Source: Erythrobacter sp. CCH5-A1
GTDB lineage: Bacteria > Pseudomonadota > Alphaproteobacteria > Sphingomonadales > Sphingomonadaceae
Length of the DNA: 49,571 nucleotides
Direction of reading: 5' to 3'
Assembly: GCF_001557115.1 (NCBI RefSeq)
Contig: NZ_LSKQ01000272.1
Coordinates: 1-49,571 of the forward strand
Shown here piece after piece: positions 1 to 8,688 of the stretch (within the stretch, counting starts at the first letter, position 1; each line of letters starts with the position of its first letter). Under the pieces are notes generated by a model. That model was not told where the DNA came from, searched no databases, and saw only the letters and a program-made list of their open reading frames with translations. Made by a program: the position numbers and the translations under genes.

Positions 1-110
1 GAACAAGGATATCAAGCGGCTGAGCGCGGAATTGTAATCTTGTCCCCCTCCCGCAAGCGGGAGGGGGACAAGATTACAATTCCGCGCTCAGCCGCTTGAT
101 ATCCTTGTTC
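1..110. repeat. 110-bp perfect inverted repeat at the window edge
   Basis: Bases 1-54 are the exact reverse complement of bases 57-110, separated by AA at 55-56. The inner part (42-69) is a C-run/G-run hairpin of the kind dispersed elsewhere in the window (2955-2976, 49517-49538). The outer part duplicates, inverted, the last 11 codons and stop of the acetolactate-synthase-like gene that ends at 74. The symmetry ends exactly at base 1, so an assembly fold-back at a contig end is more likely than a real inverted duplication. Confidence 0.9.
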
Positions 111-1756
111 AGGATCTGGTCGTTCTCGGTATAGTCAACCGGGCAGTCGATGAGATGCACCCCCGGCGTGGCGAGGCAGTGCTGGAGCAGGTCGGTGAGG
201 TGCTCGCTCGAAGTCACCCGGTGGCCGATCGCGCCATAGCTTTCGGCGTACTGGACGAAATCCGGGTTGCCATAGGTGAGGCCGAAATCCGCAAAGCCCA
301 TGTTGGCCTGCTTCCAGCGGATCATCCCGTAGGCATCGTCGCGCAGGATCAGCACGGTGAGATTGAGGCCGAGGCGCACCGCGGTCTCCATCTCCTGGCT
401 GTTCATCATGAACCCGCCGTCGCCGCAGATCGCCATCACCTTGCGCTCGGGATAGAGCATCGCGCTCATCATCGCGCTCGGCAGCCCCGCGCCCATGGTG
501 GCCAGCGCATTGTCGAGCAGGACCGTGTTGGGCAGGTATGCCGTATAGCCGCGCGCGAACCAGATCTTGTAGACCCCGTTGTCGAGGCAGATGATCCCGT
601 CCTCGGGCATGGCGCCGCGCACCTGCGCGACCAGATGCGGCGGGAAGATCGGGAAGCGGGTGTCGGCGGCGAGGCTGTCGGTATGGGCGACCTCGGCCGC
701 GCGATACTCGAGCATCCGCTTGAAATTCCAGCGGCCCTGCGGAACGATGTCTTCCTTGATCTGCCAGATCGCGTTGGCGATGTCGCCGATCACCTCCACT
801 TGCGGGAAGTAGACCGGATCGACTTCGGCGGTGCGGGTCGAGACGTGGATCACCGTGGGTGGGCTGTCCGATCCCACCGCGCCCTCGCCGTCGTTGCGCA
901 TGAAGAAGGGCGGCTTTTCGATCACGTCATGGCCGATATTGACGATGCAATCGGCGTCCTGGATCGCGCGGTGGACGAAATCGCCCGCCGAAAGCGCCGC
1001 GCAGCCGAGGAACAGCGGGTGGCGCTCGTCGATCACGCCCTTGCCCATCTGCGTGGTGACGAAAGGAATGCCGGTCTTGTCGACGAACTGGCGCAGCATC
1101 CGCCCGGTCATCTTGCGGTTGGCGCCCGCACCGATGACGAGGATCGGCGCCTTGGCCTGTTCGAGCGCGAGCACCGCCTGGCGCACCGCCTTGGCCTCCG
1201 CGCTCGGGCGGCGCGCGAGGCTGGCGGCGAGCGGCCGGCTGGTGGTGTGTTCCTCGGCGATGTCCTCGGGGAATTCGAGGTGCACCGCGCCGGGCTTTTC
1301 CTCCTCGGCCAGGCGGATCGCCTCGCGCACGCGGCTGGGGATGTTGTCGGCGCTCGCCAGCTGGTGGGCGTATTTGGTGATCGGGCTCATCATCGCCACG
1401 ACATCGAGGATCTGGAAGCGGCCCTGCTTGGATTTCTTGATCGGCTTCTGCCCGGTGATGGCCAGCGTCGGCATTCCGCCGAGCTGCGAATAGGCGACCG
1501 CGGTGACCATGTTGGTCGCCCCGGGGCCGAGGGTCGCGAGGAACACCCCGGTCTTGCCGGTGTGGCGGCCATAGGTCGCCGCCATGAAGCCCGCGCCCTG
1601 TTCGTGGCGGGTGAGGATCAGCTTGATCTTGGACGAATGCGAAAGGCTCTCGAGGAAATCGAGGTTCTCCTCGCCCGGCACGCCGAAGATGTATTCGACG
1701 CCCTCGGCCTCGAGGCATTCGATGAACAGGTCCGATGCCTTCTTGGTCTCGCTCAT
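74..1756 (-). CDS. Acetolactate synthase-like ThDP-dependent enzyme (large subunit type)
   Basis: A 560-aa cytoplasmic enzyme of the thiamine-diphosphate family that includes acetolactate synthase, which joins two pyruvates into 2-acetolactate. The N-terminal PYR domain carries the catalytic glutamate in the RHEQGA motif (E52). A central domain follows, then the C-terminal PP domain with the ThDP/Mg motif GDGG...DDAYG at about residues 445-477. I chose ATG 1756 because AAGGGGGGA lies just upstream; the longer reading from 1777 would start inside that Shine-Dalgarno. No ilvH/ilvN regulatory subunit is adjacent, so a catabolic AlsS-like role or a related carboligase/decarboxylase is possible. 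Upstream on the same strand, 174 bp away, is a 2-hydroxyacid dehydrogenase. The fold assignment is firm; the substrate is inferred. Confidence 0.85.
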   Translation of the reverse strand: MSETKKASDLFIECLEAEGVEYIFGVPGEENLDFLESLSHSSKIKLILTRHEQGAGFMAATYGRHTGKTGVFLATLGPGATNMVTAVAYSQLGGMPTLAITGQKPIKKSKQGRFQILDVVAMMSPITKYAHQLASADNIPSRVREAIRLAEEEKPGAVHLEFPEDIAEEHTTSRPLAASLARRPSAEAKAVRQAVLALEQAKAPILVIGAGANRKMTGRMLRQFVDKTGIPFVTTQMGKGVIDERHPLFLGCAALSAGDFVHRAIQDADCIVNIGHDVIEKPPFFMRNDGEGAVGSDSPPTVIHVSTRTAEVDPVYFPQVEVIGDIANAIWQIKEDIVPQGRWNFKRMLEYRAAEVAHTDSLAADTRFPIFPPHLVAQVRGAMPEDGIICLDNGVYKIWFARGYTAYLPNTVLLDNALATMGAGLPSAMMSAMLYPERKVMAICGDGGFMMNSQEMETAVRLGLNLTVLILRDDAYGMIRWKQANMGFADFGLTYGNPDFVQYAESYGAIGHRVTSSEHLTDLLQHCLATPGVHLIDCPVDYTENDQILNKDIKRLSAEL

Positions 1757-1844
1757 GTGTGTTCCCCCCTTGCGCACGGCGCAGCCCCCCGTCTGGCAAA
1801 CGCGCGCGCCATGCCGTTCCCCCCGGCGATAGCGCGTGCGTGTG

Positions 1845-1864
1845 ACCGCCCCGTGATGGGCGGT
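1845..1864. other. Short GC-rich hairpin between dehydrogenase and ThDP enzyme genes
   Basis: Seven-base arms (ACCGCCC and GGGCGGT) enclose a 6-nt loop in the 174-bp gap between the two minus-strand genes. There is no T-run on either side, so a classical intrinsic terminator is not supported. It may be a 5'-leader structure of the downstream enzyme or have no role. Confidence 0.3.
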
Positions 1865-1930
1865 TTGCCGCCCGGAGTATTGCAGAAAAGCGCCAGATCG
1901 CCAGCGCGATTCGATCGGCCGGGTGGGCGT

Positions 1931-2869
1931 TCAGTATCCGAGGCGCGGGTCGAACACCGGGGCGACGGGTTCACCGCGCAGGTAACGCGCGAGATTGTCG
2001 AGGAAACGCTCGCCCGAGCGGACGAACATCTTGTCCTGCGCGCGGCCCGACAGGTGCATCGAGATGTGGGCGTTGGGAAGCGTCCACAGCACGTGGTCCG
2101 CCGGAAGCGGCTCGGGCGTGGTGACATCGAGGAAGGCGCCGCCGATCTGCTTCGTCTTAAGCGCCGCAACCAGCGCCGGCTGGTCGATCACAGCGCCGCG
2201 CGCGATGTTGACGATGACGCAGTCGGATTTCATCGCGGCAAGTTCTTCCGCTCCGATCATCCCGTCGGTCTCGGGCGTGGCGGGAACGGCGAGGATCACC
2301 CAGTCGAATTTATCGAGATGCGCGCGCCATTCGTCGGGGCTGAGCGTGCCCTCCCCGCCGGAGCGGCGCACCACGGTGACTTCGACATCGAAGGCTTCGA
2401 GCCGCGGCTTGATCAGCTTGCCGATCGCGCCATAGCCCAAGAGCAACGCCTTTGACCCCGCCAGTTCGCGCTTGCCGGGGCTGTCGAACAACCACTCGTG
2501 CCGGTCCTGCGCGCGCACCACCTCGCGATAGCCCTTGGCGGTGGTGAGCATCCCCATCACCACATATTCGGCAATGGTTATGGCGTTGATCCCGGCCCCG
2601 TTGGTGACGGTGATCCCGCGCTCGATCAGCACGTCCATAGGGAGGAAATCGAGGCCCGCGTAGATCGAATTGAGCCACTTCAGCTTCTTCGCCGCGACCA
2701 GCGTTGCGGCCATGGCTTCCTTGTCGTTCATGTCGAACCACCCGATCTCGGCCTCGGCGACCGCGTCGATGGCTTCCTCTGCGGACATGAACCAGCGCAC
2801 GTCGAGGCCTTCCGGCAAACGGCTTTCGAGCATCGGGCGGATCAGGCCTGAGATGGCTAGGATGGTCAT
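1931..2869 (-). CDS. D-isomer-specific 2-hydroxyacid dehydrogenase
   Basis: A 312-aa NAD(P)-dependent oxidoreductase of the D-2-hydroxyacid dehydrogenase family (glyoxylate/hydroxypyruvate reductase, phosphoglycerate dehydrogenase relatives). The Rossmann dinucleotide motif LLGYGAIGK is in the middle. The catalytic arginine is in VNIARGAVID, the acidic partner in TTPEPLP, and the histidine in HISMHLSGR near the C-terminus. Length is typical. The gene reads towards the ThDP enzyme, and the pair could share a transcript, although 174 bp separate them. Upstream is a palindromic repeat that separates it from cysS. The exact 2-oxoacid substrate cannot be read from sequence. Confidence 0.85.
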   Translation of the reverse strand: MTILAISGLIRPMLESRLPEGLDVRWFMSAEEAIDAVAEAEIGWFDMNDKEAMAATLVAAKKLKWLNSIYAGLDFLPMDVLIERGITVTNGAGINAITIAEYVVMGMLTTAKGYREVVRAQDRHEWLFDSPGKRELAGSKALLLGYGAIGKLIKPRLEAFDVEVTVVRRSGGEGTLSPDEWRAHLDKFDWVILAVPATPETDGMIGAEELAAMKSDCVIVNIARGAVIDQPALVAALKTKQIGGAFLDVTTPEPLPADHVLWTLPNAHISMHLSGRAQDKMFVRSGERFLDNLARYLRGEPVAPVFDPRLGY

Positions 2870-2880
2870 GCTTTAGTCTC

Positions 2881-2976
2881 CCCTCCCGCGTGCGGGAGGG
2901 ACCGGGGGTGGGCCTGTCCGCGAGCGGTGTTTTTGGCTTCTTGCCCACCCCTGACCCCTCCCGCAAGCGGGAGGGG
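2881..2976. repeat. Composite REP-like palindromic element between dehydrogenase and cysS
   Basis: Two hairpins, 2881-2900 (CCCTCCCGCGTGCGGGAGGG) and 2955-2976 (C-run/G-run arms around CGCAAGCG), flank a spacer. The spacer carries a further inverted pair, GGGGTGGGC near 2905 and GCCCACCCC near 2943. The element fills nearly the whole 112-bp gap. The second hairpin matches the core at 42-69 and the hairpin at 49517-49538, so this is a dispersed family. Confidence 0.85.
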
Positions 2977-2981
2977 AATAC

Positions 2982-4436
2982 TCATCCCAGCTTCCACTCC
3001 CACCCGAGCGGATCGCCGTCCATCACCTCGACGCCCTGTGCGGCGAGTTCATCGCGGATAGCGTCCGAGGCGGCAAAATCCTTGGCCGCGCGCGCCTCCT
3101 TGCGGCGGGCGAGCGCGGCTTCGATTTCGGCCTCGGTGATGGTTGCGGATTTCGGGCGGATGCGCAGGTCGGCGCGGGTGAGGCCGAACAGGCCAAGCCC
3201 AAGCACGGCGTCCATATCCTCGATCACGGCCCGCTTGATCCCGGCATCGACCTTCTTCGTCGCCAGCGCCTCTTCGAGAGCAGTCAGAGCGATGGGGGTG
3301 TTCAGATCGTCCGCCATCGCTTCGTCGAATTTGGCCAGCACGGGCGCGAACTTCGGATGCTCGGCCTCGGGCTGGGCGGGAACATCTGCCAAGGCGCCGA
3401 CCGCCATCACCATCCGCTTCAGCCGCGTCAGCGCCGCGCCGAGGCCTTCCCACGAGAACTCCAGCTCGCTCCGATAATGCGCCTGCAGGCACATCAGCCG
3501 GTAAGCGAGCGGGTGGTAGCCCCGGTCGATCAGCAATTGCAGCCGCAGGAACTCGCCCGAGGATTTCGACATCTTGCCCGAACGTTCCACCAGAAAATTG
3601 TTGTGCATCCAGATCTTGGCGCCCGAATTCCTCGGGTCGTCGAGCCCGTTGGTGCAGCAATGGGCCTGGTTCTGCGCAATTTCGTTGGGGTGGTGGATTT
3701 CGCGGTGGTCGATCCCGCCGGTGTGGATGTCGAAGGGAAAGCCCAGCACCTCGCCGCTCATCACCGAGCATTCGAGATGCCAACCCGGTGCGCCTTTGCC
3801 CCAGGGCGAGTCCCACTCCATCTGGCGGCTCTCGCCGGGCGGGGTCTTGCGCCAGATCGCGAAATCGGCGGCGTCGCGCTTGCCCTCGACCGCCTCGATC
3901 CGGCCTTCGCCCTCCTCGGTCTGGGCACGCGCCAGACGGCCATAGTCCGCCACGGTCGAGACATCGAAATAGAGCCCGCTCTCGAGCTCGTAGCAGTGCT
4001 TGTCCGCGATGCCCTTGGCAAATTCGATCATCTGCGGGACGTAGTCGGTCGCGACCGTCCACTGCGCCGGCTGGCGGATGTTCAATGCGCGCACATCGGC
4101 CCAATAGGCCTGCTTGTAGTGCTCGGCGATGTCCCAGATGGACTGCGCCTGCGCCGCCGCCACCTTCTCCATCTTGTCCTCGCCCGCGTCGGCATCGTCG
4201 GTGAGGTGGCCGACATCGGTGATGTTGATGACGTGGGTGAGCTTCAGCCCCTTCCAGCTCAGCGTGCGCCCCAGCACGTCGGCAAACACATAGGCGCGCA
4301 TATTGCCGATGTGGGGGTAGTTGTAGACCGTCGGCCCGCAGGTGTAGACGCGCGCTTCCCCTGCGTGGACGGGCTCGAACACCTCCGATTGACGGGTGAG
4401 CGAGTTGAACAGTTTCAAAGGGGCAGCGTCGTTCAT
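2982..4436 (-). CDS. cysS: Cysteinyl-tRNA synthetase
   Basis: A 484-aa class Ia aminoacyl-tRNA synthetase that charges tRNA-Cys in the cytoplasm. The HIGH-type signature is HIGN at residues 42-45 and the KMSKS loop is at 288-292. The zinc site that selects cysteine is visible as C33 (YTCGP), C223 (WHLECS) and the HHPNE segment at 248-252. The C-terminal anticodon-binding helical region ends in a short lysine-containing tail. It is complete, with an ATG at 4436. It ends only 6 bp from the composite repeat at 2881-2976. Confidence 0.97.
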   Translation of the reverse strand: MNDAAPLKLFNSLTRQSEVFEPVHAGEARVYTCGPTVYNYPHIGNMRAYVFADVLGRTLSWKGLKLTHVINITDVGHLTDDADAGEDKMEKVAAAQAQSIWDIAEHYKQAYWADVRALNIRQPAQWTVATDYVPQMIEFAKGIADKHCYELESGLYFDVSTVADYGRLARAQTEEGEGRIEAVEGKRDAADFAIWRKTPPGESRQMEWDSPWGKGAPGWHLECSVMSGEVLGFPFDIHTGGIDHREIHHPNEIAQNQAHCCTNGLDDPRNSGAKIWMHNNFLVERSGKMSKSSGEFLRLQLLIDRGYHPLAYRLMCLQAHYRSELEFSWEGLGAALTRLKRMVMAVGALADVPAQPEAEHPKFAPVLAKFDEAMADDLNTPIALTALEEALATKKVDAGIKRAVIEDMDAVLGLGLFGLTRADLRIRPKSATITEAEIEAALARRKEARAAKDFAASDAIRDELAAQGVEVMDGDPLGWEWKLG

Positions 4437-4458
4437 GGGCGGGGCCTTTGCCCTATTC

Positions 4459-4520
4459 CGTCATCCCGGCGCAAGCCGGGATCGCGTGCGGCCAGCGACC
4501 CCGGCTTTCGTCGGGGTGGC
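4459..4520. repeat. Paired palindromic repeat (two hairpins) between cysS and nitroreductase gene
   Basis: Hairpin one, ATCCCGGCGCAAGCCGGGAT at 4463-4482, is preceded by CGTC. Hairpin two is at 4497-4517 (GACCCCGG...TCGGGGT). The two units are in opposite orientation, as in bacterial interspersed mosaic elements. It occupies most of the 92-bp gap and could stabilise or end the mRNA of the upstream nitroreductase gene. Confidence 0.8.
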
Positions 4521-4528
4521 GGGAGACG

Positions 4529-5188
4529 TCAGAACCCGATGAACTTCACATGCTCGTCCAGCGGCACGCGCTCGCGGGCGAAGTTGTTCACCGGAGCCTC
4601 GGGGTCGCGGTACCCGATCGCCATGCCGCAGAAGAACATGTAGCGCTCGTGATCGAGGCCGAGGAAGTCGCGGATGGTGTGCGCGAAGATCGCCATGTAT
4701 TCCTGGAAGCAGGAGTCGAGCCCCTCCTCGCGCAGCAGCAGCGCGACGGTCTGGAGCCACATGCCGACATCCGACCACTGCGGCTCCTTCATCAGGCGCG
4801 GGAAATAGACGAACAGCACCGCGGGCGCATCGAAGCTGGTGGTGTTGCGACCCATCGCCGCCATGCGCCCCGCGCCGTCATCGCGCGCAATCCCCATCGC
4901 GCCGAACATCCCCGCCGAGACCGCATCGAGGCGCTTCTTGTAAGCTTCCTCGGTGCCGGGAGCCGCCCAGTCATACTCGGCCGCCTTGGGCCCCTCGGCG
5001 ATCATCTTGGCCTGCAAGTCCTTCAAGGGCTGGCCGGTGACGATGCTCGCCTCCCACGGCTGGTAGTTGCAACCCGAGGCTGCCCAGCGCGCCTTGTCCA
5101 TCACGCGGGTGAGGGTCTCGAGATCAACCGGCTTGTCGAGAAAGGCGCGGATCGAGCGGCGGGTGATGACGGCTTCGGTGACGTTCAT
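4529..5188 (-). CDS. Nitroreductase family oxidoreductase
   Basis: A 219-aa FMN-dependent nitroreductase-fold protein. The N-terminus has the family pattern of an R-R-S-I-R stretch (ITRRSIRAF) that contacts FMN phosphate. The middle has the WAASGCNYQPWE segment, and the C-terminal part has the GLDSCFQEY and IGYRDPEAPVN segments typical of the PnbA-like branch. Members use NAD(P)H to reduce nitroaromatics, quinones or enones; the substrate here is unknown. It starts at ATG 5188, 2 bp downstream of the 74-aa orphan's stop, so it is probably the last gene of a cobT-orphan-nitroreductase transcript. Confidence 0.85.
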   Translation of the reverse strand: MNVTEAVITRRSIRAFLDKPVDLETLTRVMDKARWAASGCNYQPWEASIVTGQPLKDLQAKMIAEGPKAAEYDWAAPGTEEAYKKRLDAVSAGMFGAMGIARDDGAGRMAAMGRNTTSFDAPAVLFVYFPRLMKEPQWSDVGMWLQTVALLLREEGLDSCFQEYMAIFAHTIRDFLGLDHERYMFFCGMAIGYRDPEAPVNNFARERVPLDEHVKFIGF

Positions 5189-5190
5189 AT

Positions 5191-5415
5191 CTAGTTGAAT
5201 CCCTTTTGACCCATCTCGTCCTCAAACCACATTTCGACGTCGTATATGACGCTCGTGGTCGTCCTAAACCTCAGGTAAGACGAATAGTTTGACTGGGCCC
5301 ATTGCCAGAAGTCGATGAAACTTGCGGTCGCAAAATCTGCTCTCGCGATGCCGCGCTCTTTCGCCCATTCGCGGCACATCTGCCGCACCGCTTTTTCCGC
5401 CTCAGCCTTTATCAC
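5191..5415 (-). CDS. 74-aa hypothetical protein translationally coupled to cobT
   Basis: This small protein starts with GTG at 5415, inside the cobT stop region: GTG 5415-5413 overlaps TGA 5414-5412, a classic 4-base coupling. It is rich in charged and aromatic residues ([25 protein letters not shown]). There is no signal peptide, membrane segment or cysteine pair. Its reading frame stays open far upstream inside cobT in another frame, which is a shadow; only the part after 5415 is plausible as a gene. I do not recognise the family. Its position suggests co-production with CobT or the downstream nitroreductase, but no function can be assigned. Confidence 0.65.
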   Translation of the reverse strand: MIKAEAEKAVRQMCREWAKERGIARADFATASFIDFWQWAQSNYSSYLRFRTTTSVIYDVEMWFEDEMGQKGFN

Positions 5416-7250
5416 CGCCCCTTCACGCCCTTCTCGTCCTCGAACAGTTCCGCGAGCTGCTCCATGATCGTGCCGCCGAGCTGTTCCACATCCATGATCG
5501 TCACCGCGCGGCGATAATACCGCGTGACATCGTGGCCGATGCCGATCGCGACCAGCTGGACGGGCGAGACCTTCTCGATCCACTCGATCACGCCGCGCAG
5601 GTGCGCCTCGAGGTAGCCTGCCGAGTTCACCGACAAAGTCGAATCGTCCACCGGCGCGCCGTCGCTGATCACCATCAGGATGCGGCGTTCCTCGGGGCGG
5701 TACAGCAGGCGGCTGTGCGCCCAGATCAGCGCCTCGCCGTCGATGTTTTCCTTGAGCAGCCCCTCGCGCATCATCAGCCCGAGATTGCGGCGCGCGCGGC
5801 GCCAGGGTTCGTCGGCCTGTTTGTAGATTATGTGCCTGAGATCGTTGAGGCGGCCGGGGTTCTGCGGCTTGCCATCGGCGAGCCATGCCTCTCTGGATTG
5901 CCCGCCCTTCCACGCGCGGGTGGTGAAGCCGAGGATCTCGGTCTTGACCCCGCAGCGCTCCAGCGTGCGCGCCAGAATGTCCGCGCTGATTGCGGCGATG
6001 GAGATCGGCCGCCCGCGCATCGAGCCCGAATTGTCGATTAGCAGCGTGACGATCGTGTCCTTGAACTCGACATCGCGCTCGACCTTGTAGGACAGTGCGG
6101 TTCCGGGCGAGATGATCACGCGGGCAAGACGCGCAGCATCGAGCACGCCCTCTTCCTGGTCGAAGTCCCAGCTTCGGTTTTGCTGCGCCATCAACCGGCG
6201 CTGCAAGCGGTTGGCGAGGCGCGTCACCACGCCCTGAAGGCCCGTCAGCTGGCTGTCGAGATAGGCGCGCAGGCGGTCGAGCTCCTCGGAATCGCACAGG
6301 TCGGGCGCGGCGACTTCCTCGTCGAAGCGGGTGGTGAAGGCCTTGTAGTCGACGCTGGCGGGCACTTCGGCCTGCGGGCGGTTGGGGCGCACGGGGGCAT
6401 TTGCGGCGTCGCTGTCGTCGGAGGGCTCGCCCTCGGCCATGTCGCTGTCGGTCTGGGTGTCGGAGGATTCCTCCCCTTCGCCCTCGCCCTCGGCCATGTC
6501 GCCGGCCATTTCGGCCGACTGCGGATCGCCCTCGCCCTGGTTGTCGTCGTCACCCTGATCATCGTCGCTGGGGGCGTCGTCGTCATCCGCGTCGTCGGAG
6601 TCGCTTTCGTCGGGGGCCTCGGTCGGGCGCGTCAGATCGAGCTCGCGCAGCATTTCGAGTGCGAGTTTCTGGAAGGCCTCCTGATCAGCGATTTTCTCGG
6701 CGAGCCCGGCGAAGTCCCCGCCAACCTTCTCCTCGAGGAAGTCGCGCACCAGCTCGATCCCGCCCTGCGCCTTGGCCGGCACCGCCTCGCCCGTCAGCGC
6801 CTCGCGCACCAGCAGCGCGAGCGCGGTCTGCAGGGGCACTTCGGCGGAGTTCTGCGCGCGCACGATCTTGTCGCCCGCAGTGCGCATTTCCGTGGCGGCG
6901 TCGAGATTGGCGCGAATGCCGCCGAAGCGGTTGGCACCCAGCGCCTCGTAGCGGACCTGCTCGATCGCGTCATAGCAGGCGCGCGCGATGGGTTCGGGCG
7001 GCGCGGCCTTGGCGTGGAGCGCGGCGTCGTGATGGCGCAGCTTCAGGGCGAAGCTGTCCGCAAAGCCGCGCGCCTCGCGCACCTGATCTTGCGGAAGATC
7101 GCGCCCCGGCAGCGGCACGCGGAAGCGGTTGCCCGCGCTGCCCGGCACATCCGCGCTCCACGCGACCTCGACCTCCGCATCGCGCGCAATCGCCCGCGAC
7201 GCTCCGGTGAGCGCCTGCTTGAACAGATCGAGCGGGGACTGGTCAGCCAT
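5412..7250 (-). CDS. cobT: Cobaltochelatase subunit CobT
   Basis: A 612-aa homologue of the CobT subunit of aerobic cobaltochelatase (CobNST), which inserts cobalt into hydrogenobyrinic acid a,c-diamide during B12 synthesis. The N-terminal CobT domain is followed by a highly acidic low-complexity linker (about 214-283, long D/E runs). A C-terminal von Willebrand A domain has its MIDAS motif D-x-S-x-S at 406-410 (LLIDNSGSM). This is the standard CobT layout and length. cobS and cobN are not in the window, although cobS commonly neighbours cobT in alphaproteobacteria. No cobalamin riboswitch is recognisable in the 57-bp upstream gap. Confidence 0.92.
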   Translation of the reverse strand: MADQSPLDLFKQALTGASRAIARDAEVEVAWSADVPGSAGNRFRVPLPGRDLPQDQVREARGFADSFALKLRHHDAALHAKAAPPEPIARACYDAIEQVRYEALGANRFGGIRANLDAATEMRTAGDKIVRAQNSAEVPLQTALALLVREALTGEAVPAKAQGGIELVRDFLEEKVGGDFAGLAEKIADQEAFQKLALEMLRELDLTRPTEAPDESDSDDADDDDAPSDDDQGDDDNQGEGDPQSAEMAGDMAEGEGEGEESSDTQTDSDMAEGEPSDDSDAANAPVRPNRPQAEVPASVDYKAFTTRFDEEVAAPDLCDSEELDRLRAYLDSQLTGLQGVVTRLANRLQRRLMAQQNRSWDFDQEEGVLDAARLARVIISPGTALSYKVERDVEFKDTIVTLLIDNSGSMRGRPISIAAISADILARTLERCGVKTEILGFTTRAWKGGQSREAWLADGKPQNPGRLNDLRHIIYKQADEPWRRARRNLGLMMREGLLKENIDGEALIWAHSRLLYRPEERRILMVISDGAPVDDSTLSVNSAGYLEAHLRGVIEWIEKVSPVQLVAIGIGHDVTRYYRRAVTIMDVEQLGGTIMEQLAELFEDEKGVKGR

Positions 7251-7307
7251 TATCCGTTTTCTTTAGCAACTAATATGGCGCGCGGAAGTGGCAAAAAGGC
7301 GAGGGCC

Positions 7308-7961
7308 TTAGAGGATCGACTGCCCCGTCTTGGCCCAGTCGGCCATGAAGCCCTCGATCCCCTTGTCGGTGAGAACATGCTTGAAGAGGGCATGGATCAC
7401 CGCAGGCGGCGCGGTCATCACGTCGGCGCCGATCTTTGCCGCCTGCAAGACGTGGGTGGTGTGGCGCACGCTCGCGACGAGGATTTCGGTAGCAAAATTA
7501 TAGTTGTCGTAGATCAGGCGGATGTCCTCGATGAGGTCCATCCCGTCAAAGCCGTTGTCATCGTGCCGCCCGACGAAGGGCGAGATGAAGCTTGCCCCCG
7601 CCTTGGCCGCCAGCAGCGCCTGGTTGGCCGAGAAGCACAGCGTGACGTTGACCATCGTCCCCTCGGACGAGAGCGCCTTGCAAGTCTTGAGACCGTCAAC
7701 CGTCAGCGGCACCTTGATGCAGACATTGTCGGCGATCTTCCGGAGAACCTCGGCCTCCTTCATCATCGTGGCGTGGTCGAGCGCGACCACCTCGGCACTG
7801 ACGGGGCCGTCGACGATCCCGCATATCTCCTTGGTCACTTCCTTGAAATCGCGCCCCGACTTGGCGATCAGCGAGGGATTGGTGGTCACCCCGTCGAGCA
7901 GACCGGTGGCGGCAAGCTCGCGGATCGCCTCGATCTCGGCGGTGTCGACGAAGAATTTCAT
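7308..7961 (-). CDS. tal: Transaldolase, small (MipB/TalC-like) type
   Basis: A 217-aa protein of the short transaldolase/fructose-6-phosphate aldolase family, a TIM barrel that moves a dihydroxyacetone unit between sugar phosphates in the pentose phosphate pathway. The Schiff-base lysine is K83 in VCIKVPLT. The N-terminal MKFFVDTAE and TTNPSL motifs are family signatures. The start is ATG 7961, chosen because GGAG lies 9 nt upstream and homologues begin MKFF; the frame extends 44 codons further without support. It is divergent from the DUF2490 gene across 59 bp. Whether it acts as transaldolase or as F6P aldolase cannot be settled by eye. Confidence 0.92.
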   Translation of the reverse strand: MKFFVDTAEIEAIRELAATGLLDGVTTNPSLIAKSGRDFKEVTKEICGIVDGPVSAEVVALDHATMMKEAEVLRKIADNVCIKVPLTVDGLKTCKALSSEGTMVNVTLCFSANQALLAAKAGASFISPFVGRHDDNGFDGMDLIEDIRLIYDNYNFATEILVASVRHTTHVLQAAKIGADVMTAPPAVIHALFKHVLTDKGIEGFMADWAKTGQSIL

Positions 7962-8020
7962 GAGATGGACTCCAGATTTATTCGATAGGCAGCGGCCGAG
8001 CGCCGCTTTAGGGCGGGCAC

Positions 8021-8677
8021 ATGACGCGCCTTCCCGTTCAATGTGCGACGCTGCTTGCCGCCCTCGCGTGCGCTTGGCAACCGTCCAAAGCATCGGCGCA
8101 GGACGAAGACGTGCAATTGTGGCAGTTCTTCAACCTGACCGGCGATCTCGATGAGGACACGCGGCTCACCATCGACGCCACCCAGCGATGGCGCGAGGAC
8201 GCGCGCGGGGGCGAGCAGCAGACGATCCGCGTGACGGTGGAGCAGACCGTGGCCGAGGGCGTACGCCTTGGCGTCGGCGCGGCGGTGTTCGAGGCGGGCG
8301 GCGCAACCGAGCTGCGCCCGCACCAGCAGGTGATCTTCACCCAGGGCCGCTTCGAATTGCGCACGCGACTGGAAGAACGCTTCTTCGACGGCGCGGACCG
8401 GGTCGAGCTGCGGCTGCGCCAGCGCGTACAGTACAACCAGCCGCTCGGGGATGGCTGGCGCGCGAGTGTGGGCGGCGAATGGCTCGGGCTGCTGCAGGGA
8501 CGCGAGGACGGGCAAGGCGCCTCGACCGAGCAATGGCGGGCGCAGGCGGGCATCGCCTACCGGATCAGCAAGCGGCTGGAGGTCGGCGCGAATTACTGGC
8601 TGCTGGTCTTCCCGCGCGGAGACTTGCCCGCGCGCACCACCCACGTGCCGCAGACGGTGCTGACTTACAGGTTTTGA
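8021..8677 (+). CDS. DUF2490 family outer-membrane beta-barrel-like protein
   Basis: A 218-aa exported protein. A signal peptide covers about residues 1-27 (hydrophobic core then KASAQ). The mature part alternates polar and aromatic residues as in a small beta-barrel ([33 protein letters not shown]) and ends in the C-terminal pattern VLTYRF with terminal phenylalanine, an outer-membrane insertion signature. DUF2490 members have no established biochemical role. The ATG at 8021 follows AGGGCGGG. It lies tail-to-tail with the DUF4197 gene, 11 bp apart. Confidence 0.75.
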   Translation: MTRLPVQCATLLAALACAWQPSKASAQDEDVQLWQFFNLTGDLDEDTRLTIDATQRWREDARGGEQQTIRVTVEQTVAEGVRLGVGAAVFEAGGATELRPHQQVIFTQGRFELRTRLEERFFDGADRVELRLRQRVQYNQPLGDGWRASVGGEWLGLLQGREDGQGASTEQWRAQAGIAYRISKRLEVGANYWLLVFPRGDLPARTTHVPQTVLTYRF

Positions 8678-8688
8678 TCAGGCCGATT

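Noticed and set aside
1845..1864. Intrinsic terminator between the dehydrogenase and ThDP enzyme genes
   Set aside because: The hairpin is good but there is no T-run on the relevant strand, so it is listed only as a hairpin.
155..2455. A 766-codon open frame on the plus strand
   Set aside because: It is antisense to the ThDP enzyme and dehydrogenase genes, is arginine/histidine/aspartate-rich and crosses gene boundaries; a high-GC shadow.
7251..7307. Cobalamin riboswitch upstream of cobT
   Set aside because: The gap is only 57 bp, too short for the aptamer, and no B12-box-like sequence is seen.
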